A stretch of DNA of 64,000 bases from Streptomyces liliiviolaceus (GCF_018070025.1 NZ_JAGPYQ010000002.1:868001-932000), one strand, 5' to 3'. Numbered from the stretch's first letter, positions 35,754 through 44,310 are shown. The notes: generated by a model not told the origin, from the sequence alone. Numbers and translations: made by a program.

Positions 35754-36413
35754 TCAGGTGGTGCGGCGCGCGGCCTGCGGGGCCGGGTAGGAGACGTCCA
35801 GCTCCTCGATGGCCCGCATCGTGCCGCCGAGCATCTTCACCAGCAGCTCGCGCATCAGATCGCGCGGCAGCCCGCGGTGGTCGATCCAGTCGAGGGTGGC
35901 GCCCTCCACACTGCACAGCCAGCCCAGCAGCGCGGTGCGCGGGAGCGGGCCGACATCGCGTCGCCCGTACGCCCCTTCGGCGATCGTCTCGACGATGGCT
36001 TCGCGCACACCGTCGCGGATGGCGAGCACCTCGGCGTCGAAGCCGACACCGCCGCTGATGATGGTCCGGTACGCGGCCTGGTTGTGCTCGGCGTAGCGCA
36101 GATAGCCGTCGATGGTGCGGTGCACCCGCTCTTCCGGGGGCAGTTCGAGACCACTGGCCGCCCGGGAGATCAGCTCGGCCACCGAGTCCTCGACGATCGC
36201 CAGGTAGTAGCCGCGCTTGGAACGGAAGTAGTAGTAGATCAGTCCCTTGGCGACATGCGCCTGCTTGGCGATGTCGTCCATCGACAGGGCGTCGTAGGAC
36301 GTGTCGGCGAACAACTTCCGCCCGATGACGATGAGTTCGGCACGGCGCGCCAGGGAACGGTCGGTTCCGCGCGCTCCGGGGCGGTCGACACCGCGCTGTG
36401 GACTGTTAGTCAA
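35754..36413 (-). CDS. TetR-family regulator
   Basis: 219 residues from a TTG at 36413 (LTNSPQRGVDRPG); no better start exists before the HTH. The TetR HTH is at about 26-72 (LIVIGRKLFADTSYDALSMD, DIAKQAHVAKGLIYYYFRSK). The ligand domain covers about 80-205 and includes HNQAAYRTIISGGVGFDAEV. The C-terminal part ends in an Ala/Arg-rich tail. Target unknown. The small SCO1431-family gene lies 113 bp upstream on the same strand. Confidence 0.9.
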   Translation of the reverse strand: MTNSPQRGVDRPGARGTDRSLARRAELIVIGRKLFADTSYDALSMDDIAKQAHVAKGLIYYYFRSKRGYYLAIVEDSVAELISRAASGLELPPEERVHRTIDGYLRYAEHNQAAYRTIISGGVGFDAEVLAIRDGVREAIVETIAEGAYGRRDVGPLPRTALLGWLCSVEGATLDWIDHRGLPRDLMRELLVKMLGGTMRAIEELDVSYPAPQAARRTT

Positions 36414-36526
36414 TTCCGGACCTGGTCTCCAACCGCGAGCGGGACTTCCGCAGTATGGCAGAGCCGTACGAGCAGCCTGTTCGAGTCTCTTCGACTCTGC
36501 GCGACCGGCCGGTCGTGGTCCTGGCG

Positions 36527-36673
36527 TCAGACCAGGCCGAGCTGCGTCACGAACATCGCGAGCACCAGCACGAAGGTCCAGCCCATGACGTGCTCAAGGA
36601 TCTTCGGGCCGTCGTCCTTGGGGCCGCCCGTCCGGGCGCGGACCTGTCCGGCGGTGACAGAGGTAGTGGTCAT
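36527..36673 (-). CDS. SCO1431-family small membrane protein
   Basis: 48 residues, ATG 36673 to TGA 36527. N-terminal half hydrophilic (MTTTSVTAGQVRARTGGPKD), then one transmembrane segment at about 28-47 (HVMGWTFVLVLAMFVTQLGL). This matches the SCO1431 family name used in annotation databases, a Streptomyces-specific micro-protein of unknown role. GTGAG about ten bases upstream can serve as ribosome site. Confidence 0.85.
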   Translation of the reverse strand: MTTTSVTAGQVRARTGGPKDDGPKILEHVMGWTFVLVLAMFVTQLGLV

Positions 36674-36816
36674 GGCGGCTCACTCACGGTCGGTTCTCGA
36701 TGGACTCCCCCGCCGGTTCGGACGGACTTGTCCCACCGGTTCGTCCACCTTGCCATCGGATCGGGCTTTTGCGGGGGAGAGCTTGGTCACCCGCGGCCGG
36801 CCGGTGTGGCACACGC

Positions 36817-36854
36817 CACAGGGGCGGCTCCGCCGTTGCGGGGCCGCCCCTGTG
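36817..36854. terminator. Terminator downstream of the C39-like peptidase gene
   Basis: CACAGGGGCGGC and GCCGCCCCTGTG form a perfect 12-bp stem with a 14-base, partly paired loop. It lies 19 bp past the stop codon on the minus strand. Confidence 0.85.
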
Positions 36855-36872
36855 CCGTACGGGCCTTCGGGC

Positions 36873-38252
36873 TCAGCGCACGCCCACCGCCGCCAGGGCC
36901 TTGCGCTGGGCCTCCGTGGGGTGGGCCGGGAAGTAGAGGTAGCAGACCCCGCCGGTGCCGGAGACGACGTTCCCGGCGGCGTTGTACCTCTTGGTCCTGA
37001 GCCAGATGTTCTCCCACTCGCGCCGCTTGTAGACGCGCCGCACCGCGTCGTTGTCCGGCGAGTTCGGGTCGTTGGCGATCACGTCGCCGTCGGCGGTGAA
37101 GCCGATGACCGTCATCAGGTGCCCGGCCGTGCCGTACCCCGCGCCGGTCAGTTCGGACGCGAGGAACGACTGGGACGTGATGGCCGGCACACCGGCGGCG
37201 ATCAGCGTCTCCAGATCAGCGAGCGACCGGAGCCGGGTCACCACGCCCTGCAGATCCTTGTACGTGGCGGCGTACGCGGCGTTGAAGGGCCAGTTGCCGC
37301 AGCCGTCGTACTGGTAGTCGAAGGTGAACCGCGCCGCGTGGCACACCTGCGGGTCCGCGTACTCGGGCTTGACCCAGGCCAGGTCCGCGGCCGTGGGTTT
37401 CCGCCCCCAGTACTCGATGATCATCTGGGAGGAGGTGGGGCTGCACCAGGCCTCGCCGCCGTTGTCGTACTCGGGGTACTGGCCGACGTGGATCTCCTGC
37501 GAGTAGCGCGGCACCTTCAGTTCCCGCGCGAGACCGGGCGCCGACGCCGGGACGGTGAAGCGGTCGGGGATGTCGGAGCCCATCGCGCCGAGCCGCCACA
37601 CGGTCGGCGTGGCCTTGGTCCCGGGCTTGCGGTGGAGGGTCAGCCGCAGCCGGTACGCCACCAGGCGCAGCCCGGAGGCCGGGTCGTCGATGGCGAAGGT
37701 GTCCGTCCAGACCGTGCTCCTCCCGTCGCTCTGGTCGTCGACCGAGGTCCGCCGGATGTCCTGGTCACCGGCCGCCCAGCGGCCCATCACGTACCAGGGG
37801 GTGTCCGTGCCGTCGGAGTACGTGCCCGTCAGCTCGATCTGCAGCCAGGTGCCCGCCGGGGTCCGCGCGTTCCAGGAGGCGATGACCTCGGTGGAGGGGA
37901 CCGCGAGGCGGTGGACCGGGGAGGTCCAGCGGGCGTACTCCCAGGTGGCGGTCGTGCCGGTGTGCGGGTCCGGGTAGTCGGTGCGGCCCTCCGGGGTCCG
38001 GATCTCCAGGCCGGGACGGTCCCCCTGCACGGCCCGGGTCCCCTCCGCGGTGCCGCCGCGCCAGTCGGCGTACGAGATCCAGGCATGGTTGTCCACGAGG
38101 CCGGAGGGTGCTTTCGACGAAGGGGCGGCCGGTGTTCTCGTGGGGCGCGCGGCCGGGCTCGCGGCGGCCGCCGGGCTGGCCGTTCCGGCGGCGGCAGCTG
38201 CCACGGCAGCGGCCAGGACGGTTCTGCGGGACGGCTGTTCGGCTCTGGTCAT
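36873..38252 (-). CDS. Tat-exported C39-like cysteine peptidase family protein
   Basis: 459 residues from ATG 38252. The N-terminus MTRAEQPSRRTVLAAAVAAA has a twin-arginine motif and an Ala-rich core, so it is exported folded through Tat. Residues about 50-230 form a beta-rich domain with many Trp. The C-terminal papain-like part (about 245-459) has the cysteine in GGEAWCSPTSSQMIIEYW, the histidine in GTAGHLMTVIGF and the Asp/Asn in VIANDPNSPDND. Family annotation is peptidase C39-like; its substrate is unknown. A DasR-like operator 135-155 bp upstream would tie it to N-acetylglucosamine signalling. The downstream terminator shows it is monocistronic. Confidence 0.88.
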   Translation of the reverse strand: MTRAEQPSRRTVLAAAVAAAAAGTASPAAAASPAARPTRTPAAPSSKAPSGLVDNHAWISYADWRGGTAEGTRAVQGDRPGLEIRTPEGRTDYPDPHTGTTATWEYARWTSPVHRLAVPSTEVIASWNARTPAGTWLQIELTGTYSDGTDTPWYVMGRWAAGDQDIRRTSVDDQSDGRSTVWTDTFAIDDPASGLRLVAYRLRLTLHRKPGTKATPTVWRLGAMGSDIPDRFTVPASAPGLARELKVPRYSQEIHVGQYPEYDNGGEAWCSPTSSQMIIEYWGRKPTAADLAWVKPEYADPQVCHAARFTFDYQYDGCGNWPFNAAYAATYKDLQGVVTRLRSLADLETLIAAGVPAITSQSFLASELTGAGYGTAGHLMTVIGFTADGDVIANDPNSPDNDAVRRVYKRREWENIWLRTKRYNAAGNVVSGTGGVCYLYFPAHPTEAQRKALAAVGVR

Positions 38253-38385
38253 GGACGGAAGACCCCCAGGTGTCCGGAACGGGCTGGTCCAGTGCGTGGA
38301 CGATGCGTGGGTACGCGTGTGCGGGTGTGGGCCAACTATGGAACGTGATCACGGCTTCTGCCAGCACTTCGGGCGTCGCGGCGCC

Positions 38386-38408
38386 GACCAATATTGGTCG
38401 AGACCACT
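38386..38408. promoter_or_regulatory. Overlapping palindromes resembling a DasR site
   Basis: GACCAATATTGGTC (38386-38399) is a perfect palindrome. It overlaps TGGTCGAGACCACT (38395-38408), which differs from the DasR consensus core TGGTCTAGACCACT at one base. It lies between the divergent peptidase and kinase genes. CCGATATCGG, another palindrome, follows at about 38433. Confidence 0.6.
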
Positions 38409-38452
38409 GATGGGACAGGTGGACCGATTCACCCGATATCGGTCTCGGTAGA

Positions 38453-39169
38453 GTGTTCCTCCGGAATCCGCACGCCCCCGCTCACACCCCTCCGCTCCAC
38501 CACTCCTCCGCTCCTCCGCTCCTCCGCTCCCAGGGAAGCCCCATCCACCTCCACACCCTTGCCGACCGGCTGCGCCGACTGCCGCCCTCCTGCGGTCCCG
38601 TCCGGCTCGTCGGCGTCGACGGGCACGCGGGCTCCGGCAAGACCACCTTCGCGGAGCGCCTGGCCGGGGCACTGGGCGGCGCTCCCGTGCTGCACCTGGA
38701 CGACATCGCCACGCACGAGGAGCTCTTCGCATGGACGGGGCGACTGCTCCGGGAGGTCGTGGAACCACTGGGCCGCGGCGAGAGCGCGCACTACCGCCCC
38801 TACGACTGGCGACTGCGCGACTTCGGACCGCCCCGCGCCCTGCCGCCCGCGCCCGTGGTCCTCGTCGAGGGGGTCGGCGCCGGCCGTCGTGCGCTGCGGC
38901 CCCGGCTGGCGGGACTGCTGTGGATGGAGATGCCCCACGAGGACGCATGGGCGCGCGGGCGCCTGCGGGACGGTCCGGCGCAGAGCGATTTCTGGGCAGG
39001 ATGGACTCCCGCGGAGCGCCGGCACTTCGCCGAGGACCCTTCGGAGCCGTTCGCCGACCTTCTGGTACGACAGTGTTCAGACGGATATGAGGTACTGCCA
39101 GGACCTGCCGAGACGCCGCTGGGAACGCTTTCCGTCACGGATCGTGACGGGCCTGCGTCTGTGTGCTGA
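38453..39169 (+). CDS. Uridine kinase-like P-loop protein
   Basis: 238 residues if translation begins at GTG 38453; the real start may lie nearer residue 30, since residues 1-30 are low complexity. Walker A is GVDGHAGSGKTTFAERLAGA. Then come HLDDIATHEELF, YRPYDWRLRDFG (substrate loop) and VVLVEGVGAGRRALRPRLAG (Walker B-like), matching uridine kinase/phosphoribulokinase-like proteins common in actinobacteria. Three 8-bp tandem repeats lie inside the N-terminal coding part. Divergent from the C39-like gene, with a DasR-like site between. Confidence 0.85.
   Translation: MFLRNPHAPAHTPPLHHSSAPPLLRSQGSPIHLHTLADRLRRLPPSCGPVRLVGVDGHAGSGKTTFAERLAGALGGAPVLHLDDIATHEELFAWTGRLLREVVEPLGRGESAHYRPYDWRLRDFGPPRALPPAPVVLVEGVGAGRRALRPRLAGLLWMEMPHEDAWARGRLRDGPAQSDFWAGWTPAERRHFAEDPSEPFADLLVRQCSDGYEVLPGPAETPLGTLSVTDRDGPASVC
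38503..38530. repeat. 8-bp tandem repeat in the kinase 5' coding region
   Basis: CTCCTCCG occurs three times in a row from 38503 to 38526, then a partial copy. The unit is not a multiple of three, so gain or loss of a unit would shift the frame between the GTG start and the P-loop. Confidence 0.7.
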
Positions 39170-39218
39170 ACTCGTGAAGACCGCTGTCCGAGAAGTTGCC
39201 TGAGTGCCCCAACTCGGC

Positions 39219-39248
39219 TTGACCGAGGGGCCGTACAGGTCTTACGTT
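39219..39248 (+). promoter_or_regulatory. Strong vegetative-type promoter for a candidate small RNA
   Basis: TTGACC (39219-39224), 18 bases, TACGTT (39243-39248). Both boxes match the principal Streptomyces promoter consensus. The next gene starts 350 bp later and a hairpin terminator lies only about 60 bp downstream. Confidence 0.6.
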
Positions 39249-39253
39249 CTCAA

Positions 39254-39328
39254 GGAGCGGCCTTCGGGGCCGCCCCACAGACGCGAGGCCCCCGGTTGTT
39301 CCCCCGTGATCGGGGGCTTCGTTCTGTC
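39254..39328 (+). ncRNA. Candidate two-hairpin small RNA
   Basis: Predicted to start about six bases after TACGTT. Hairpin 1 is GCGGCC, TTCGG, GGCCGC (39257-39273). Hairpin 2 is CGAGGCCCCCG and CGGGGGCTTCG (39284-39294 and 39311-39321, one G-U pair). It has an alternative CCCCCG-TGAT-CGGGGG stem, followed by TTCTGTCCT. No open reading frame of note. It could instead be a leader/attenuator of the downstream AAA+ gene. Confidence 0.5.
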
Positions 39329-39602
39329 CTCAGGCGTTTTGCGGACGCTCCGAGGCGCAATTCGCTCACCCTGCGTGACCGTCCTGAGTGCGTCGCGTCC
39401 GCTCCCACCTCGAAGAACCCGTCGTGCGGCACCCTACGGTCCGGCGCTCCCCCGCAGGTACGATGCCTCTTGGTGCGACCTTCGGACGGCTGCTCTCCGC
39501 ACCGCGCGCAACTCCCGTCCGCGGCACAGCGGTTCGACGAAGACTGCCGACGGGCACCGGCCCGCCCGGTGATCAACGGGGGCACGGTATGTGGGGGACG
39601 TG
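39329..39602. other. Leader region before the AAA+ gene
   Basis: No gene. A GGTACGATG box near 39469 could be a -10 element, without a convincing -35. The last bases provide the ribosome site GGGGGAC. Confidence 0.35.
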
Positions 39603-41462
39603 ATGGACTTCGGCACGCAGGGCCCCGAGGCCCCGGCCGACCTCGCCTGGTTGCGAGGTGTGGACGCCTACACCATGGGGGCCTATCCGCAGGCGGAGGA
39701 GGAGTTCCGCGCCGCGGTCCGGATGGATCCGGGGATGGCCGACGGCTGGCTGGGACTGCACGCGCTGCGCATCGACACGACGACCGCACTGCTCCGGATG
39801 TTCCGGCACCGCGACCGCTTCGGGGAGCAGCGCACCCGTCACCGGCGCACGCTCAACTCCTGGTACTGGCTGGGCTGGTGGGTGCAGCCCGTGCTGGAGT
39901 CGCCGCGCGATCTGCTGCTCGCGCACTCCTCCCACTGGCTCGACGGACGCCATGTCCCCGAGCTGGACCGGGCGTTGGCCGGCCTGCCCCCGGTCGACAC
40001 GGATCCGCAGGTCCGGTTCCTGCACGCCTGCCGGGCCTATCTCGTCAAGGACTGGGAGCAGTTGGTCCGGCACACGGACCCGCTGATCGACGATCCGATG
40101 CTGGGCATCGAGGCGGGCCTGTTCGGCGGGATGGCCCGCGTACGTCTGGAGATGTACGGACAGGCCGAACCGCTGCTGTCGTCGGCGCTGATGCGCTGCC
40201 GCAGCGAGCAGCCGCAGCGCAAGGAGCTGCGGTACTGGCTGGCGCGGGCGCACGAGGGCACGGGCCGCTCGGCGGCTGCCCTCCCCCTGTACCGGGCAGT
40301 GCACCGGGTCGATGCGGCCTTCATGGACACCTCGGCCCGGCTCGCCGCGATCTCCGAGGGCGACGGGTACGACGAGACGGCCGACCTCGCGGCGATCACG
40401 CTGACGGGGGTCGGGCAGGACATCCTGGACGGCCCCGACGGCGTGGACCCGCTGTTCGGCGCCGAGGGCCGCGATCTGAAGCTCTCCGAGCCCGATCTGC
40501 CGCCGCCCGGCACCCTGCCGTCCGAGTCGGACCGGGTCCGCGAGAAGGCCGTCGTGCCGGTGCTGCCACCGCATCTGCCGACGGGACCGACGGATCCCGC
40601 GCTGCTCGAAGAGGCGCTGGCCGAACTGGAGGGCATGGTCGGCCTCGAACCGGTGAAGCGCCAGGTGAAGGCGCTCTCGGCGCAGCTGAACATGGCCCGG
40701 CTGCGGGCCGGGCAGGGGCTGCCGGTCCAGCCGCCGAAACGGCACTTCGTCTTCTCCGGGCCCTCCGGCACCGGCAAGACCACCGTGGCGCGCATTCTCG
40801 GCCGGGTCTTCTACGCGCTCGGGCTGCTCGGCGGCGACCATCTCGTGGAGGCGCAGCGGGCCGATCTGGTGGGCGAGTATCTCGGCCAGACCGCGGTGAA
40901 GGCCAACGAGCTGATCGACTCCGCGATCGGCGGGGTGCTCTTCGTCGACGAGGCCTATTCGCTGTCCAACTCCGGGTACGGCAAGGGCGACGCGTACGGG
41001 GACGAGGCACTGCAGGTGCTGCTGAAGCGGGCCGAGGACAACCGGGATCATCTGGTGGTGATCCTCGCGGGGTATCCGGAGGGCATGGACCGGCTGCTGG
41101 CCGCCAATCCCGGTCTGTCGTCGCGGTTCACGACCCGGGTCGACTTTCCCTCGTACCGGCCGCTGGAGCTCACCTCGATCGGTGAGGTGCTGGCGGGGGA
41201 GAACGGGGACGTGTGGGACGAAGAGGCGCTCGACGAGCTGCGCTCCATCAGCGGGCACGTCGTCGACCAGGGATGGATCGACGAGCTGGGGAACGGACGG
41301 TTCCTGCGTACGTTGTACGAGAAGAGCTGCGCCTATCGGGATCTGCGGCTCTCCGGGTATCCGGGGCATCTGACGCGGGACGATCTGGCGACGCTTCGGC
41401 TGGCCGACCTGATGCAGGCGTACGGGGAGGTTCTCTCGGGGCGCGGTCCCTCCGGGGTGTAG
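39603..41462 (+). CDS. CbxX/CfqX (EccA-like) AAA+ ATPase with TPR-like N-terminus
   Basis: 619 residues from ATG 39603 (MDFGTQGPEAPADLAWLRGV), ribosome site GGGGGAC. Residues 1-260 are TPR-like helical repeats (DAYTMGAYPQAEEEFRAAVR, MARVRLEMYGQAEPLLSSAL). Residues about 335-600 form the AAA+ module: GMVGLEPVKRQVKALSAQLN, Walker A FSGPSGTGKTTVARI, Walker B GGVLFVDEAYSL, sensor 1 LVVILAGYPEGMD and arginine finger region NPGLSSRFTTRVDFPSY. This layout is that of EccA of type VII secretion and of CbxX. No other ESX gene is adjacent, so its partner here is unknown. Confidence 0.92.
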   Translation: MDFGTQGPEAPADLAWLRGVDAYTMGAYPQAEEEFRAAVRMDPGMADGWLGLHALRIDTTTALLRMFRHRDRFGEQRTRHRRTLNSWYWLGWWVQPVLESPRDLLLAHSSHWLDGRHVPELDRALAGLPPVDTDPQVRFLHACRAYLVKDWEQLVRHTDPLIDDPMLGIEAGLFGGMARVRLEMYGQAEPLLSSALMRCRSEQPQRKELRYWLARAHEGTGRSAAALPLYRAVHRVDAAFMDTSARLAAISEGDGYDETADLAAITLTGVGQDILDGPDGVDPLFGAEGRDLKLSEPDLPPPGTLPSESDRVREKAVVPVLPPHLPTGPTDPALLEEALAELEGMVGLEPVKRQVKALSAQLNMARLRAGQGLPVQPPKRHFVFSGPSGTGKTTVARILGRVFYALGLLGGDHLVEAQRADLVGEYLGQTAVKANELIDSAIGGVLFVDEAYSLSNSGYGKGDAYGDEALQVLLKRAEDNRDHLVVILAGYPEGMDRLLAANPGLSSRFTTRVDFPSYRPLELTSIGEVLAGENGDVWDEEALDELRSISGHVVDQGWIDELGNGRFLRTLYEKSCAYRDLRLSGYPGHLTRDDLATLRLADLMQAYGEVLSGRGPSGV

Positions 41463-41550
41463 CCCCCGTCGGGTCCGCGCCCCGAGAGCCCTCCGGGTCG
41501 GGTGCGCCCACCGGGGTGGTGGGGTGCTGTGCGGCTTGCGGGTGCGGGTA

Positions 41551-41589
41551 CGTCGTGGCTTGTCGCGCCGTTCCCCGCGCCCCTGAAAG
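41551..41589 (-). repeat. Single short interspersed repeat after the AAA+ gene
   Basis: CGTCGTGGCTTGTCGCGCCG then TTCCCCGCGCCCCTGAAAG, minus orientation, i.e. the usual direction relative to the upstream plus-strand gene. Confidence 0.8.
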
Positions 41590-41593
41590 CAAA

Positions 41594-41635
41594 CAGCCGA
41601 CCCGCGCCCCAAGCAGTGGGGGCACGGGTCGGCTG
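41594..41635. terminator. Bidirectional terminator between the AAA+ gene and the CNNM gene pair
   Basis: CAGCCGACCCG and CGGGTCGGCTG form an 11-bp stem, extended after a mismatch by GCCCC/GGGGC. It ends three bases before the stop codon of the minus-strand gene. Confidence 0.88.
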
Positions 41636-41637
41636 TG

Positions 41638-42738
41638 TCAGCTGGCCAGGGCCTGTTGTGGGGGTTCCGCCGGTTCCGTGCGGCCCGAGCGGGGCTCGGT
41701 CACACGGGGCGTCGGACGGTCCCGGTGGGCCGGGTCGCGGACCTCGCCGACCAGGAGTTCCAGTACGTCCTCCAGGGCCACCAGGCCGAGCACCCGGCCC
41801 GACGCGTCGGCGACCTGCGCGAGGTGCGTCGCGGCGCGGCGCATCACGGTCAGGGCGTCGTCCAGCGGGAGTTCGGCGCTGAGCGTGGTCATGGGCCGCC
41901 AGACCTGCTGCGGCACCGCCCGCTCGGACTCCTCCAGGTCGAGTACGTCCTTCACGTGCAGATAGCCCATGAAGGCGCCGTTCTCCGCGACCACCGGGAA
42001 CCGTGAGAACCCGGTGCGGGCGGTGAGGGCGACGACCTGGCCCGGTGTGACCGAGGGGCCCACGCTGATCAGCGACTCGCGGTCCAGGAGCACGTCGGTG
42101 ACCGGGCGGGAGCCCAGTTCCAGGGCGTCCTCCAGGCGCTCCTGCTCACCGGGGTCGAGCAGTCCGGCCTGACCGGCGTCCTCGACGAGCCGGTTGAGCT
42201 GCTCGCTGGTGAAGACCGCCTCGACCTCGTCCCTGGGCTCGACACCGAAGAGCTTCAGGATGACGCGGGCGCAGGCACCGAGGCCGACGGTGACCGGCTT
42301 GCACAGCCGGGCGAAGGCGACCAGGCCGGGGCTGAGCCACAGCGCCGTCTTCTCGGGGGCGGCCATCGCCAGGTTCTTCGGCAGCATCTCGCCGACCACC
42401 AGGTGGAGGAAGACGACCGCGGCGAGCGCTATGACGTACCCGAGCGGGTGGATCATGCCCTCGGGCAGGTGCGCGGCGTGGAAGACCGGCTCCAGGAGGT
42501 GCGCCACGGTCGGCTCGGCGACCGCGCCGAGGGTCAGCGAGCAGACGGTGATGCCGAACTGCGCGGCGGCCATCATGTGCGGCAGGTTCTCCAGGCCGTA
42601 CATGACCTGGCGGGCCCGTGCCGTGCCGAGCGGTTCGATCTGGCTGCGCCGTACGGAGACCAGGGCGAACTCGGCACCGACGAAGAAGCCGTTGGCGAGC
42701 ACGAGCAAGCCGGCGAACAGGAGTTGGAGCACGCTCAT
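41638..42738 (-). CDS. CNNM/CorC-type membrane protein, shorter paralogue
   Basis: 366 residues, ATG start. The N-terminal DUF21 domain spans about 1-185 (LLFAGLLVLANGFFVGAEFA, LVSVRRSQIEPL ... FLHLVVGEMLPKNLAMAAPE). A CBS pair covers about 205-325 (PVTDVLLDRESLISVGPSVT, FSRFPVVAENGAFMGYLHVK, LGLVALEDVLELLVGEVRDP). The C-terminal CorC_HlyC domain is absent and is replaced by a short polar tail. CNNM proteins transport Mg2+ or related divalent cations. Overlaps the longer paralogue by 4 bp (ATGA), so the two are probably made together. Confidence 0.92.
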   Translation of the reverse strand: MSVLQLLFAGLLVLANGFFVGAEFALVSVRRSQIEPLGTARARQVMYGLENLPHMMAAAQFGITVCSLTLGAVAEPTVAHLLEPVFHAAHLPEGMIHPLGYVIALAAVVFLHLVVGEMLPKNLAMAAPEKTALWLSPGLVAFARLCKPVTVGLGACARVILKLFGVEPRDEVEAVFTSEQLNRLVEDAGQAGLLDPGEQERLEDALELGSRPVTDVLLDRESLISVGPSVTPGQVVALTARTGFSRFPVVAENGAFMGYLHVKDVLDLEESERAVPQQVWRPMTTLSAELPLDDALTVMRRAATHLAQVADASGRVLGLVALEDVLELLVGEVRDPAHRDRPTPRVTEPRSGRTEPAEPPQQALAS

Positions 42739-44111
42739 CGGACGGCCTCCGCCGCGGAGACGGAAACGGGGGCGGACGCGGAGGGGGAGACCGGGGCGGT
42801 CCCGGCCTCGGCCGTTCTGACGAGCCTGACCCGCTCCGCGCGGTAGTGGCCGACCTGGCGCACCGAGAGGCGCCAGCCGGGCAGCTCGGCCCGGTCGCCG
42901 GGGGCCGGGATGCGTCCGAGCAGGTCGGCGACGAGGCCGGCGACCGTCTCGTACGGGCCCTCGGGGACGTCCAGGCCGATGCGCCGCAGGATGTCGACGC
43001 GGCAGCTGCCGTCGGCGTCCCAGGCGGGCCTGCCGTCCTCGGGCGGCGCGGCGGCGAGTTCCGGCACGTCCTGGTCGTCGTGCTCGTCGCGGACCTCGCC
43101 GACGAGTTCCTCGACGATGTCCTCCAGGGTGACGACCCCGGCCGTGCCGCCGTACTCGTCGACGACGACGGCGATGGGCTGCTCGTTGCGCAGCCGCTCC
43201 AGGAGGGGCTGCACGGGCAGTGTCTCCGGGACGAGCAGCGGGGCCTGGGCGATCCGCGTGACCGGCATCCGCAGCCGGTCGTGCGAGGGCACCGCGAGGG
43301 CGTCCTTGAGGTGCACCATGCCGACGATCTCGTCGATCCGCTCCCGGTAGACGGGGAAGCGGGAGAGGCCGGTGGCGCGGGTGAGGTTGACGACGTCCTC
43401 GGCGGTCGCGGAGGACTGGAGGGCGCTGACCTTCACCCGCGGAGTCATGACGTGCTGCGCGGTCAGGTCGGCCAACGACAGGGTGCGTACGAACAGGTCG
43501 GCGGTGTCCTGCTCCAGCGCGCCGGCCTGCGCCGAGTGCCGGGCCAGGGAGACCAGCTCGCCGGGTGTGCGCGCGGAGGCCAGTTCCGCCGTGGGCTCGA
43601 CGCCCAGAGCGCGGACGAGCCGGTTGGCGACGGAGTTCAGGGCGGCGATCACCGGCCGGAACAGGGTCGAGAAGACGTGCTGCGGGCCCGCGACGAACCG
43701 CGCGACCTGCAGGGGCCTGGACACCGCCCAGTTCTTGGGCACGAGTTCGCCGATCACCATCTGCACGGCCGAGGCCAGCAGCATGCCGACGACCACGGCG
43801 ACACCGGACACGGCGCCTTCGGGGATGCCGACGGCGGTGAAGGGCCCGTTCAGCAGCTCGGCGAGCGCCGGTTCGGCGAGCATGCCGACGACCAGCGAGG
43901 TGATGGTGATGCCGAGCTGGGTGCCGGACAGCTGGAAGGAGAGTTCCTTGAGGGAGCTGACGACGGTACCGGCCCGTCGGTCGCCTTCGGCCGCCGCCTT
44001 CTCGGCGTCGGGGCGCTCCACCGTGACGAGGCCGAACTCGGCCGCCACGAAGAAGCCGTTGGCGAGGATCAACAGGAACGCCGCCCCGAGGAGCAGCAGG
44101 GGGATGGTCAT
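42735..44111 (-). CDS. CNNM/CorC-type membrane protein, full-length paralogue
   Basis: 458 residues, ATG start. DUF21 domain with ANGFFVAAEFGLVTVERPDA and MVIGELVPKNWAVSRPLQVA. The CBS pair is at about 215-335 (AQHVMTPRVKVSALQSSATA, FPVYRERIDEIVGMVHLKDA, VVVDEYGGTAGVVTLEDIVE). The CorC_HlyC domain at about 355-440 contains DGSCRVDILRRIGLDVPEGP. First gene of the pair. Predicted divalent-cation transporter or regulator; older annotations as hemolysin are not supported by function. Confidence 0.93.
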   Translation of the reverse strand: MTIPLLLLGAAFLLILANGFFVAAEFGLVTVERPDAEKAAAEGDRRAGTVVSSLKELSFQLSGTQLGITITSLVVGMLAEPALAELLNGPFTAVGIPEGAVSGVAVVVGMLLASAVQMVIGELVPKNWAVSRPLQVARFVAGPQHVFSTLFRPVIAALNSVANRLVRALGVEPTAELASARTPGELVSLARHSAQAGALEQDTADLFVRTLSLADLTAQHVMTPRVKVSALQSSATAEDVVNLTRATGLSRFPVYRERIDEIVGMVHLKDALAVPSHDRLRMPVTRIAQAPLLVPETLPVQPLLERLRNEQPIAVVVDEYGGTAGVVTLEDIVEELVGEVRDEHDDQDVPELAAAPPEDGRPAWDADGSCRVDILRRIGLDVPEGPYETVAGLVADLLGRIPAPGDRAELPGWRLSVRQVGHYRAERVRLVRTAEAGTAPVSPSASAPVSVSAAEAVR

Positions 44112-44231
44112 GCCGCCGCCTCGATATGTCGGGAGGGGGCGGCGCAGGTACTACAGGACGATCCGTCCATCGCTGGAGGGAGTCACTCCTCGAATAGCAG
44201 GGGGCCTCTGAGTTCCGGGTGGGAAGTCAGC

Positions 44232-44260
44232 GGCGGAGGCGCAACGAAAACGCCTCCGCC
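44232..44260 (-). terminator. Terminator after the PH-domain gene
   Basis: GGCGGAGGCG and CGCCTCCGCC form a perfect 10-bp stem with a nine-base loop, about 50 bp past the stop of the PH gene. It ends the rib-his transcript before the CNNM genes. Confidence 0.8.
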
Positions 44261-44310
44261 AACAGATTAATCAAGACATGGGCCCGTACGGCAGGGTGGA
44301 AGGCCGTAAG

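Noticed and set aside
39254..39328. 6C RNA as identity of the small RNA candidate
   Set aside because: The 6C family needs two hairpins with loops of six or more C. Here one hairpin loop is TTCGG, so the match fails.
41594..41635. Recombination site such as an attachment site
   Set aside because: The inverted repeat is a simple bidirectional terminator between convergent genes, with no integrase or tRNA nearby.
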